A stretch of DNA of 21,110 nt from Chara braunii (GCA_003427395.1 BFEA01000066.1:2063542-2084651), one strand, 5' to 3'. Shown: positions 9,795 to 18,760, counted from the first letter of the stretch. Numbers and translations: made by a program. Notes: generated by a model not told the origin, from the sequence alone.

Positions 9795-10175
9795 ATGAAT
9801 CTATAGTAATGAGTTCGGAATCGGCGAAAAATAAAAAATAAAAACATTAAAAAAAATCTAACTATAACAATAAAAACAAAAACAAAAATGAATAAAAAAA
9901 AAATAACTAAATAGTAAATATTAACTAACTAATTCACCACTCCTGCCACTTGTCGTGCACGAGCACAACAGAATCTAACGAATCCAACTAACCACTAACT
10001 TCTAGTGGCTAGGGCAGGAGATCGAGCCCCGGTTGTTTGAGCTGGGGTGAAAAACATAGAGTTGCGGAGCTCCTTCAAAAAAGGGAGCTAGCTCGAGGGT
10101 AAGGCAGACTCGATCCCCAAATCTATTGCCTGATAATCCTACACCAATACCTACTGAGCTAGCTCCACTTCTGAA
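9795..10175. repeat. tRNA-derived composite module, copy A
   Basis: An A-rich leader with TAAAAA-type words, then AATCTAACGAATCCAACTAA, a degenerate plus-strand B-box-like stretch (GGAGATCGAGCCCC near 10017), and a minus-strand tRNA-like sequence at 10084-10166. The same order occurs at 17325-17665. The pair is diverged but clearly related, so this is a SINE-like or other tRNA-derived repeat carried inside the larger direct repeat. Confidence 0.6.
10084..10166 (-). tRNA. tRNA-like sequence (probable tRNA-derived repeat or pseudogene)
   Basis: On the minus strand the 83-nt segment opens GGAGCTA and closes TAGCTCC, a perfect 7-bp acceptor-like stem. TAGCTCAGTAGG near its 5' end fits the Pol III A box. 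GGGATCGAGTCTG near its 3' end is close to a B box. The T stem pairs poorly, and I cannot place a confident anticodon, so a functional tRNA is unlikely. A diverged copy lies at 17574-17655. Confidence 0.5.
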
Positions 10176-10640
10176 GAAAGAGGGAGCAACTCTTGTATAT
10201 GTAAAGCACCAGTGCCTAACCCAACTAGTGGACTAAACCTATTTCTAGTTCTGCGTTTGGGTGTACGACTGCTTGTCGACTTGAGTGTGCGTGTGACCCG
10301 CGAGGGTACTTGGTCGCTCAGAAAGCTCGAAGGGCCGGTACTTGATTGCGGCAGTGACCATACCAGTAGAGGTAGATGTGCGCGACACTTGACGTCGCGC
10401 GAAGGAAGACAACGGTTGGCATTTTTAGAGGCCCAACACCGGTCGTCGCTGCTTGGCGTGGTGGTGACAGATTTCTATCGGCTGCCCTGGCGGCGCGGCC
10501 GGGCTTATATTATTACTTCAGTCCGCTTTCGAGCTTACGGCGGCGCGACGAACATATTTTCCCGTACCGATCAGTCCGCGCCTTTGGACTTGATCTAATT
10601 TGTTTTTCCCTTACCGCCTGATCTTTGACTGATTTAGATC
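10176..10640. other. Unassigned GC-rich spacer
   Basis: No recognisable gene. A 128-codon plus frame at 10212-10598 has no family motif, and I see no clear match to the corresponding stretch at 17665-17940. Confidence 0.35.
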
Positions 10641-10960
10641 GCGGTCGACGCATCCCTCGCGACCTTTCTTATTATTTTCCTTCCAACCCTCTCGACCTTG
10701 TGGTCGGAGACTTTTATTTTTTTACCAACCTTCACCTGTTGTCGTATGTGTCGTATTACTGCGTATGACTGTCTAGAAATCTCGGCCTTAATGATAGAGA
10801 AGTTTGCTTCACAGCGCCAAGCCAAAAGAATTCTCACATTTTATCCCAGACCGTCTCCAGTATGTTGACCGGCGTCGATCCTATATCCAATGTAAAATCC
10901 TGAGCAAATACCCTTGTAAGGGTGTTTGCTCCGACAGCACGCAGAACGCAAGGCGGACAA
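10640..10960 (+). repeat. Hairpin module upstream of the retroelement, copy A (possible pseudo-LTR)
   Basis: This segment shares landmarks in order with 17945-18345: CCCTCGCGAC or CCGCGCGAC, then AACCtTCtCGACCTTGTGGTCGG-type sequence, a T-rich run and, about 190-280 bp later, AAAATC, TGAGC, ATACCCTTGTAAGGGT, GCTCCGAC. Two hairpins are kept in both copies (10691-10707 and 10902-10931 here). It directly precedes the retroelement coding remnant. Its position suits a long terminal or pseudo-LTR repeat; a segmental duplication is the alternative. Confidence 0.55.
10902..10931 (+). ncRNA. Conserved hairpin, copy A
   Basis: GAGCAAATACCC pairs with GGGTGTTTGCTC around a TTGTAA loop: 12 positions with one T-G wobble. 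The copy at 18292-18321 has the same loop and stem length, although five stem bases differ. Preservation of pairing suggests a structured element. Transcription is not shown. Confidence 0.5.
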
Positions 10961-11833
10961 GGTGGACGGCACCAAGAAGTAGAAGCAGCGAATGCAGTAC
11001 GCAAGGCGAAGGAAGCGGTTACTGCATCCTTACTCAAATCAATCATGGATCGCGTTCTCAGACAAGCTGAGACAGTGCTGGTACCGAACACTTGAACAAC
11101 CACAAACACTGTTGGACAGAAGACAACTGTTGATGACGGCAAGGTGGAGGAGATGTTTTTAGAGGTGCAAAAGGACGTCAATGACCTCAAGCTCCTTAAA
11201 TATGACCTGGCGGCTGTGAAAGGTGCATTGATGAAGATCAAGGAACCTACACGAACCTGCACTCCGATTCTATCATCATCAGTGCATCCTAACCGTTATC
11301 TTGGAGCCATAACTGGACTTCCTACCTCAGCACACGACAGCCGCAGAGCTCCGTCACGTAGCATGCCAAGTCGAAGCGTGCCGAGCCGCAGCAGGCTGGG
11401 AAGACCTTTTCCGCCGTTTCCAAGGAAGGGACGTACAAGGACCAGGCGGCGAACAACGGCAACCACACCTAAAGCAAAACGGAACATCAATTTCGGCCTC
11501 GAACCAATGTCAGATAACCAACTTCTTCGTCTGCACTACTTTGATCTGAAGGACTTATGCAAGATGCATGGCATTAAGTACAAGGGCAAACCACAGGCGA
11601 TCTCACAACTCAGATCGGTGTCGGGGCTGATCACCTATGAAGGACGTGACTTCAACCGACACTCCAACATGGAAACGCAGATTCGTCCGGATCCAGATAA
11701 TATCAGGATTGACATGACGAACTACGAGGAAGTGCCTATTTCGTACGAGAGCTTGAGTTCGGATTCCAGTGATGAAGACGACGAAGAATCCTCGGAAACA
11801 TCATCAAGTATTGAAGACCTGTCGGGAAGGTAG
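10904..11833 (+). pseudogene. Retroelement N-terminal region with SAP domain
   Basis: This frame is open from 10904 apart from one TGA at 11093; the intact part is 11144-11833 (229 codons from its first ATG). The part before 11144 looks coding, with a Lys/Glu/Ala-rich, coiled-coil-like stretch. In the 229-residue part, residues 1-32 are helical and charged, 64-112 are Ser/Arg/Pro-rich and very basic (PSRSMPSRSVPSRS), and 122-158 resemble a SAP DNA-binding helix pair (LHYFDLKDLCKMHGIKYKGK). Residues 203-226 are acidic and serine-rich. The role is probably nucleic-acid or chromatin binding by the element's protein. A frame change near 11825 would join it to the GIY-YIG part. The start codon is uncertain. 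Confidence 0.6.
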
Positions 11834-12644
11834 ACGGAGCTCCAGCGGCAGACTGTCTCACCAAGGCACAAAAATGGGTACAAATTCACCGTCTAGCATC
11901 GAAAATAGAAAGGCTAGTAAATTCGGGAAAGTATAGGGAGTGCCATGAATATAATAGAAGATACAGACTGTTTTTTATCCGCTTGCACTCGAAGGGGAGA
12001 TTCCGTGGGCTAGTCAGTTAGTAGATCTGTGGCTCGCACAAGGCCAATCGATAGAATCACTCCTGACAACAACATACAACGTGTACGTACTCATTTCCCC
12101 ATGGTGTAGGCACATGTACATTGGAAGGACAGGCAGGGCACAAGACAAGAGATGAACGGAACATATGAACCTAGCCAGGAACAGAAACAAGGGGGTACAA
12201 TTGAAACTATACAGCTGGTTACAGAAGTTTGGTTGGAAAAAATATGTGCTAATACCAGTCTGGACCGGAGTAAAATCGGAAGTAGGCACGATGGAAAATG
12301 CCCTAATTAAGAGACTTAACCCATTTCTTAATATAAGAGGCAAAGGAAGAAAGACTCAGAGAAGCAAAAAACGAAGAAGAGGTAAAAGACACAGGAAACG
12401 GATGGGGGATCAAAATATACCAATACTATTCAGAACTGTGCGATCAGGATACACTACAAAATTGACTCAGCTGTTGAAACCAAGAGCATGCGTGGAATGT
12501 ACGGCGGGAAAAATGTGGATTGAGAAATGGAAAGTGATTAAACGAACATATGGATCCACGATTATTGAAATAGAAGGCACAAAATTTCAATTGAAAGAAT
12601 GCAAGAAACGAATTGAGGAAGGATGTACGTTTTATGTGATCTAG
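11834..12644 (+). pseudogene. GIY-YIG endonuclease domain of the retroelement
   Basis: After a frame change, 11848-12000 reads through a basic, His- and Arg-rich linker (CHEYNRRYRLFFIRL). Another change near 12005 leads to the nuclease. Visible hallmarks are VYVLIS at 12081-12098, MYIGRTGR at 12114-12137 (the two halves of the GIY-YIG signature), then EHM after a stop, and a later ENALIKRLNPFLN near 12294-12332, giving the conserved Glu and Asn. The TGA at 12153 sits between Arg and Thr-Glu-His, where many GIY-YIG proteins have Trp. A basic region and Cys-x2-Cys (CVEC) follow until a TAG at 12642. GIY-YIG enzymes nick DNA; in Penelope-like elements this would prime reverse transcription. This copy is broken. 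Confidence 0.65.
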
Positions 12645-13550
12645 CTGGTGCATACGAGACCATCAACGAACAAACACATAAATATTCTAATAAACTGACT
12701 AAGAGCACCATGGAGACGGAAAAATTTGTATAAACTGTCGTTTGATGACCTCCTCATTCTCCTATCAAAAGTGGGTTCGATAACTGGAAAGAAACAACGA
12801 GGAACAATAAAGGGTATATTCACTAGAATATCAAAAAAGAAATTCGCATTTAATATTAAAAAAAGGTTGATAGTTAAAATTTCCTTCGCAACAAACATCA
12901 ATCTCAAACAGATCAAAAATGAAACAGAAATCGCTATCTTGCAAAATGTGGAGAACATAAAATTTGTGATGGATCTAGCATCACGCATGCGTGTGATGTT
13001 TAGAAAGTCCAGGACAGTCGGTAAAATATTACACAATCACAGACAGGTGATAGTACAACCACCTGAATGTGAATGCAACGATTCCCGATTGCCAAAAACT
13101 GATGGTCATGTTGCCTGCAGATTGAGTGAAATCACAAACAACCAAATGTTATGGAATGCGAAAAACGTACCACATACGAATGAGAGAATCGGGACAGAAG
13201 AAGTGCGAAAAACAATCCTCCTCACAATCGCAAATATACCACGTAATCTGCGGAAAGAAAGAGAAATTATAGTCGATATTTCAAAGTGTAGAACTGAAAA
13301 GAAAACAGAAGACAGAATGGAAAACAGATGATGGGATATTTCTGTGGTTTGGGAGATGAAAAAGAAATTGCAACCCTTGATCATGTCACCCTTTAACAGA
13401 AATCCTGGGGAAACATTCGTGGAATGCCCGAGAGCATGGTATGATAAGACTAAGAATTTCTTCCTTGAGTCGGAGTACTATGAAATCGTAGACCAAACAG
13501 AAGCGGAAATTATACAAATGGCGAAAAAACGTATCAGGAATTGGGATTGA
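12645..13550 (+). pseudogene. Linker with CxC motif between nuclease and RT
   Basis: The frame of the nuclease continues with a TGA at 12696 and another at 13329. Residues PPECECND near 13059-13082 give a Cys-x-Cys motif that could bind zinc together with other cysteines. The region is Lys/Ile-rich with several predicted helices. It also has long inter-stop runs (12726-13331 is open for 201 codons). Reading resumes to 13550, but a six-A tract at 13524-13529 is a likely site of an indel, because the reverse transcriptase continues in another frame. I cannot assign a domain beyond the CxC motif. Confidence 0.5.
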
Positions 13551-14697
13551 AGAAGATTGTAGACTGGGATGAAAATGGGACATATGGAAACGCATACACA
13601 ATTTCCAAAAACAAGGATGTGACCAGACGCCGACCGATTGTTCCATCATATAACGAACCCTCATGAAACGCATCAAAAATTATGTCAAGAGCAATTAACT
13701 TCCTATGCGATGCATAAAAAGTAGGTTTCTCATTTAAAGGTACAAATCAACCGGTACCGAAACTGAAGGAATGTAACATAATAGCGAAGGAGACATATGG
13801 AGAAGACGCGACACTGATATGCTCAACATATGACGTTAAAGATATGTTCTCAAACCTAGATTATACACATATCCGAAAGGTCATGCAATGGATGCTGCAA
13901 ATGGCGAAAGATAAACGAAAAACTAACTTATGCTATAAACAAAGAGGAAAGTACATAAATTTTGGGAAGACAAATGAGACGTATGGATGGTGGACAATCC
14001 AAATTGACAATCTGATGGACCTGCTATACTATGATATCACACACGCGACAAATCAGAGGTGTACCAATGGGAATGGGGTCAAGCCCGCCGATAGCAAATA
14101 TGGTATGCGCCTATGACGAATACAGGTGGTATTCAACGCTCGGTTTGGGGAAGGGACTCGTGCAAGCGATGAGATTTGTAGACGATGTGATGATCATCAT
14201 AATAGCAAACAAAAAGAATCAAGAAAGAGAAGTCAAGTGCTTCGAAACGTTCAAAACGTGCATCACGAATCATTGAAACTCGAAACCACATCAGATAACG
14301 AAGGGACGAAATTGACATATCTCGAAACTGCGCTGGAGAAATCAGACTGCGAACCCCTCCTGAAGTGTACACATAGACTGAAAATGAGATGACACTGCAG
14401 GAGGGGTTGTTAAGCTCTCTCTCTTCCAGAACTCTGCGTCACTTCAGGAGTATGGGCTCCGAGAGAACAAAAGTGCTAACGATACTCGGCACATGTCACC
14501 GAATAGTCACGAACACCTATGATGCCACAGACTTGCCCGCAGTATTGACATTACTCGGAATCGAGCTCAAACTGATGGAATACTCATGAAAGATAATCCG
14601 CACGGCAATACAAGCGTACATCAGAAATTGTAAAGACATGGAAGTTCGGACGAAATTCCAAGAGTATATTGACAATAAAAAACCACCAGCCGAGTAA
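13530..14697 (+). pseudogene. Reverse transcriptase domain of a Penelope-like element
   Basis: RT motifs appear in order across shifting frames. KNKDVTRRRPIVP at about 13607-13645 fits RT motifs 1-2. TYDVKDMFSNL at 13826-13858 is motif A with its catalytic Asp. RGVPMGMGSSPPIANM at 14055-14102 is motif B. FVDDVMI at 14175-14195 is motif C with the Asp pair. After about 14275 a thumb-like region follows, with GTCHRIVTN and LLGIELKLM. A TAA at 14695 may be the original stop. The copy carries TGA 13664, TAA 13715 and TGA 14587, plus frame changes near 14045, 14270 and 14385, so it is inactive. The family is best described as Penelope-like; an assignment to a named clade needs a phylogeny. Confidence 0.7.
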
Positions 14698-15240
14698 AAA
14701 GAAACGAAACAAATCCTGCGGTCAGACGAAACAACAGTTCAGAGAATGTAATCCCAAAAAACTCCGAAAGCAATATGAAATAAATTTCACGAGAGAATTT
14801 TCAAAAAAATTTCAAATTTTTTTTTCCAAATTTTGCAGATATAATGATGCAAGAAGTCCGTGAAAATTCCTGACACGGAAATGCCAAGCATATCTCACGT
14901 CTCAACAAGAAATGAAAAGACAAAGGAATGGACTAAGTCACCTGGATTATGATGTAACGCAATACGACGAAAATAAAAACAAAAACAAAAACAAAAACAA
15001 CGACGAAGTCACGTAAGATAGACATAAAGGCATAACGGAATGCAAAATATGACAGAGGAAAGTTTTGGGACGGACAGTAGTACCAGAAACACACAGACCA
15101 TTACGGACATTATAGGTATCAAGTTTTACTACTGTGAGATTCGACAGCGACATGGACTTGATCAGAGCGCTACTACGGAGGACTCGAAGGAATGGATGAT
15201 GAGTACACTGCGGGATTGAGGATAGCAGGTGGAGAGAACT
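14698..15240 (+). other. Retroelement 3' flank with A-rich tail-like repeat
   Basis: The stretch 14698-14866 stays open in another frame and is Lys-rich, so it may be an alternative C-terminus. TTTTTTTTTCCAAATTTTGCAG ends at about 14838 and resembles a 3' splice site, though chance is likely in such T-rich DNA. AAAAAC repeats at 14969-15000 resemble the tail of a retrotransposed copy. From about 15029 to 15220 one frame stays open for over 60 codons, without a motif I recognise. Confidence 0.35.
14969..15000. repeat. (AAAAAC)n repeat
   Basis: Four to five AAAAAC units about 270 bp after the last RT-frame stop. It could mark the 3' end of the retroelement. Confidence 0.8.
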
Positions 15241-15841
15241 AGGAAAATAGGGTATAAATATTGTGGACAGTGGCTGAAATGATTACCTGAGCAGTGAGGT
15301 AGAAGGGTGATCTCGACATTGTCGCATGCCATGAACGAGACATGTATACTGCAAAAGTTAAGCCTCGCACGTTTTGTCTGATATTTGCATGTGTATATCC
15401 CTCTCTCACATTCACATCCTGTCGCATACTATAAAGGTGCAGACCAGAACAGGAACCGACATCTCATACAAAGTACAAGATAGCGTAACGGAAGACTTAG
15501 ATACCAATGATCCGAGCAATCAATATGGCAATGCGGCCCCAACATACTTCATCATCGTTTCATGGTGTGAAAGGGGTCTGGCGCTCATACAGGAAGAATG
15601 AGCCAGCCCCTGCCATACACAAACGAAGAGGAGGGGGTTAGACGAAGAAGAGGGAAAGACGGGAATGTCGTCAACACCAAGTCGGTGGTATAAGTCCCAA
15701 GTAATCCTCGTACAATGTCTGAATCCCAATGTCGAGTCTGAATCCAATGTCATCAAGTCTTGAGTCATAACTCTCCCTCTCTCTCTCGTAGTCCACAGAT
15801 ACTGAGGAGTTTAATAGGGAGAGGGTGTGAGCACGCACTGA
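15241..15841. other. Unassigned spacer
   Basis: No recognised gene or repeat, apart from a short CT run at 15774-15788. Frames up to 82 codons lack motifs. Confidence 0.4.
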
Positions 15842-15866
15842 AATATAATAATAATAATAATAATAC
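15842..15866. repeat. (AAT)n microsatellite
   Basis: A short ATA/AAT run followed by degenerate ATT/ACT triplets to about 15910. It is the left landmark of the second series of modules, matching 7850-7934. Confidence 0.8.
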
Positions 15867-16017
15867 TTTCATTACCACTATTACTACTACTTCTAATAGA
15901 TAATAGTATAAATATAAACGATAAAAATTGAATTTCAATATTATAATATAGCATGTACAAAAACTATCTTCTCGACCTGATACAGGCACTGCTGAGGGGA
16001 GGAGACTGACATTTTCG

Positions 16018-16062
16018 GTAAGTAGTATCTCTATCTCTGTCTTTTCCCTCTTCTTACTTTAG
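16018..16062 (+). other. Short intron-like segment
   Basis: TTCG then GTAAGTAG at 16018, a pyrimidine-rich interior, and CTTACTTTAG ending at 16062. At 45 bp it is short for an intron but within the range of compact protist introns. The neighbouring exons are not recognised. Confidence 0.3.
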
Positions 16063-16430
16063 CGATCTCCTTTTTTTCTTTTCATAGCTTTTTCCAATCT
16101 CCCTCCCCGCGACACTCCTTCTCCCCGTCTCTGTTGTCATCTTCCCTACGCAGAATGCTTGTGTGCCGCCGCCTTCACTGCTTGCATATGCTTCCCTGTC
16201 TAATCCTCCGCATGACAACGACTCTCGCCCCCAGCCTACCTTTACTACATAACTTTTATGTGTATCTGGATCGCATAATCGTTTCCATACATCCAAAATA
16301 TTGGACGAGTTCGAATAAACCTGGTCTCGAAAGAAGTTCCAATGCATGCGCAAAGTTGAGTAGCGGAGTGAGGTCAACACCTTATCTTCCCATCGAGAAC
16401 GAGCTCCCTCAGACACTCGCACTAACACAC
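16063..16430. other. Unassigned, pyrimidine-leaning DNA
   Basis: No gene recognised. Frames at 16054-16458 (minus) and 16134-16484 (plus) overlap one another and lack motifs. Confidence 0.4.
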
Positions 16431-16467
16431 ACACACTCACGCACACATACACACACACTCACACACA
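16430..16467. repeat. (CA)n microsatellite
   Basis: Interrupted CA tract directly left of repeat copy 3, as CA lies left of copies 1 and 2. Confidence 0.9.
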
Positions 16468-16630
16468 CTTCATCGATAGGATGAGCAAAAACAGAATGAA
16501 TCTTCCGCTGAAACGTGGAAATATACACTGCCACTTTTTGATTTGCTCGCTCTATCATTCCGAGCGGCGTGTGGCGATGCGCGGGTTGGGGGATTAGTTG
16601 TTGGCCAAGGTTGGAGACTCACCGTCTCTC
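16468..16630 (+). repeat. Hairpin-bearing dispersed repeat, copy 3
   Basis: Closely matches 8488-8650: CTTCATCGATAGGATGAGC, GAATCTTCCGCTGAAA, GATTTGCTCGCTC and AAGGTTGGAGACTC in order. GCGTGT (16567-16572) and ATGCGC (16577-16582) pair, with two wobbles, around a GGCG loop at the site of the hairpins in the other copies. CT-rich and then CA-rich DNA follows. Confidence 0.85.
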
Positions 16631-16830
16631 CCTCTATCTCTCACACACTCACACCTTCACGCGACTCACTCACACATATTCACACGTTCACATATTCATG
16701 CGCGCATGTATTGCCCATGCACGCACGCACGCACACACACACAGACACACACACACACACACTCACACACATATACACACCCACACACACACACATACAC
16801 ACATACTCACACAAACACACACACACACGT
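16631..16830. repeat. CA-rich microsatellite region
   Basis: Interrupted CA, CACT and CATA repeats. They generate His/Thr-rich open frames in all three forward frames, which I treat as non-coding. Confidence 0.9.
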
Positions 16831-16951
16831 AGTGGAGAATCTTGTTGGGTGAGGCCGGTATAGGGATAGGGGACCTACTCGTTCCGTCTCTCTCTCTCCC
16901 CCCCTTGGTGTCGTCGTCGTTGTCGACGGTCGGACGCTCCTTGCTTCGCAG

Positions 16952-17027
16952 GTAAGTGTTCGAGCACTTTCTCCTCCCACTTCTTCCACTTCTTCCTCTT
17001 CTTCTCCTATTTGTCACTACCTTACAG
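16952..17027 (+). other. Complete intron-like segment
   Basis: CAG then GTAAGTGT forms a consensus donor. The interior is pyrimidine-rich (CTTCTTCC-type), and CACTACCTTACAG is a good acceptor, giving a 76-bp GT...AG segment. The upstream sequence GGTGTCGTCGTCGTTGTCG matches the 9.09 kb copy. The putative host gene is not recognised. Confidence 0.45.
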
Positions 17028-17324
17028 TTTCCACTGCGCGGTCTCTCTGTTGCTCCCTGCGCGGCTTGTCTTCGCTCTTCCCTCCGCTTCGTTGTCTGTT
17101 CACGCGCTACCTTCTCCGATTGCTAGCACGTGCCTATATTCCTCTCTTCAATGTTCGCGTCTCCTTCCTTACCACGGAATGCGCCACGCTCCTCGATCAC
17201 ACCGCCCCATCCGGGGCGAGGCTCGGTTGGGTGCGATCGGGGCGGGCGCTTACTGTTGGCCACTCTCTCGAATGAATCCGCCATGTCTTAAGCGGTAGCT
17301 TCATTAGTTCGTAAAAGTACTATG
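17028..17324. other. GC-rich stretch, no assigned gene
   Basis: Frames of 69-95 codons overlap one another. The composition continues the pyrimidine-rich copy-B counterpart of 9360-9580. No family motif is seen. Confidence 0.4.
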
Positions 17325-17665
17325 GAAAAGAAAAAACGGGAATTTAATATAAAAAAAAAAAAAGGAAACGAATCTAACTAGAAATAAAAATAAAGAAAAA
17401 TAAAAGGGGAGTATCCCAACAACTAACCACCCGTATGAGCCAAGTGTCGGGTCTACTGTACTCGGCCAACGAATCTAACTCTATCTAACTCCCATCCTAA
17501 GGTCACAGGTTCGAATCCCGCCCATCTGTGGGCGGGCAGAAAAGATAGGCCCCACCCCCTATAGCAAGCAAAAAGAGTTAGCCCGGAAGCAGGTCAGACT
17601 CGATCCCAGGATCCTCTGCGAATCAGTCTGTGCCTATACCTACTGGGCTAGCTCCTAGTTCAGTT
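17325..17665. repeat. tRNA-derived composite module, copy B
   Basis: An A-rich leader, AACGAATCTAACTCTATC, a plus-strand consensus B box GGTTCGAATCC at 17508-17518, then the minus-strand tRNA-like sequence at 17574-17655. It corresponds piece by piece to 9795-10175. The plus-strand B box is better preserved here than in copy A. Confidence 0.6.
17574..17655 (-). tRNA. tRNA-like sequence (probable tRNA-derived repeat or pseudogene)
   Basis: The minus strand begins GGAGCTAGCCCAGTAGGTA, an A-box match, and contains GGGATCGAGTCTG, a B-box-like stretch. Its ends pair except for one mismatch (GAGCTAG with CTAACTC). It is a relative of the 10084-10166 sequence. No confident anticodon arm is visible, so I regard it as tRNA-derived and not as an active tRNA gene. 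Confidence 0.5.
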
Positions 17666-17944
17666 TTATTAAGAGCTAATCTGCCCTAAGTAGAGTACAG
17701 GGCTTAGTCTGTTCAGCTCATAAGGCTCGTGGCCTACCGTAAGGGAGATCCAGGCCACCGTTGGCCGCCGCAGCCAGTTACAGCAGGTTAGGCCCCTTTT
17801 GTCTGGTCGCCCCGGCCACATGCCCGGACCCTTTATTAACTTCTACCTATATTCTATCCTGAGGGGAATGGTTTCCTGCCACGCTTTCCCGACACACTGG
17901 ACGTCTGCGAACTTGAGTCGAAGTAGTCAAACCTCCTCAGTCGT
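17666..17944. other. Unassigned spacer
   Basis: No gene recognised. It lies between the tRNA-derived module and the hairpin module, like 10176-10640, but I see no clear sequence match between the two. Confidence 0.35.
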
Positions 17945-18345
17945 CAGTTGATTGAGAAAAACCGTCGCCGCGTCCCGCGCGACTCTTTTTTTTTTCTGAC
18001 TAACCTTCCGACCTTGTGGTCGGAGGCTTTATTTACTAACCACTTTGCAGTCACTGCACGTGCCGGAATGGCATGCACGGTCATTTCATCTACTAACCTT
18101 CGTCGTCTTCGAATGCTCTGCGAGCATTCAAAATTTTCAACCTCTGACTCTTGTCCACGCGAGCCGTGTTTCGGCCCTTGCGGTTACTACACTTTTATGA
18201 TCCTAACGGTCGAGGGGTTTACCCCATTTCCGGTTCTCAGTCGTCTCCGTTCTAACAGTTGGTGTCGACATTGTGTCGACTGCAAAATCATGAGCGGATA
18301 CCCTTGTAAGGGTATCAGCTCCGACTGTGGTCGGGAGGGTCCCGT
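17945..18345 (+). repeat. Hairpin module, copy B (possible pseudo-LTR)
   Basis: Second copy of 10640-10960. It holds TCCGACC, loop TTGT, GGTCGGA (18007-18024, a perfect 7-bp stem), a palindromic GTCGACA, TTG, TGTCGAC (18264-18280) and the conserved hairpin at 18292-18321. Similarity to copy A fades after about 18335. A 208-codon plus frame (17948-18574) crosses it but shows no motif and is not conserved in copy A. Confidence 0.55.
18292..18321 (+). ncRNA. Conserved hairpin, copy B
   Basis: GAGCGGATACCC pairs with GGGTATCAGCTC around TTGTAA, with one G-A mismatch. The loop and stem length match copy A at 10902-10931. Confidence 0.5.
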
Positions 18346-18760
18346 GCTGCCCCGTGCGGTGCTGGACCGATACGCTCAACAGCGGCTCATCGAGAGATTT
18401 CCAACAACTAAAGAACAACAAATGTGGTTACCGGATGCAAAACTTATGATCCAAAATGTACATCGGTATCATTTGGGGGTAGAAATGGCGAACCTTTTTT
18501 TTCTTTTTCTTGGCTCAAGGTATGTGATAAATGATTGGGGGGGTGAGAGGAGTAGGGAGGAAAGCCTGCTCTAATACCAGTGTGATGGACCTGCCGGGAT
18601 GGCGGTCCCTCAGGATCAAAACGAAGGGATGAGGATGAAGGAGACGGAGCTGGAACTGGAAGGGACAACGCAGCTTTAACGTGGACTCAACACGCACATA
18701 CTCTGAACTGTGCAAATGAAAAATGAGACTGAAACAGAATGCAGTTGCGGTATACCCCCA
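18346..18760. other. Unassigned DNA
   Basis: No gene or repeat recognised. Frames of 60-75 codons on the minus strand overlap each other without motifs. Confidence 0.4.

Noticed and set aside
10691-10725. Bacterial-type terminator (GACC/GGTC hairpin and T-run)
   Set aside because: It looks like one, but the context is eukaryotic and the feature is better explained as part of the repeated module.
10834-11262. 142-codon minus-strand frame similar to one at 18203-18421
   Set aside because: The similarity (TLTRV segment) comes from the shared palindromic hairpin, which reads alike on both strands; the rest does not match.
16569-16863. His/Thr-rich frames up to 106 codons
   Set aside because: They are translations of the CA microsatellite in all three frames.
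17948-18574. 208-codon plus-strand frame
   Set aside because: It crosses the copy-B hairpin module. The matching part of copy A is not open in the same way, differences do not favour silent positions, and no domain is visible.
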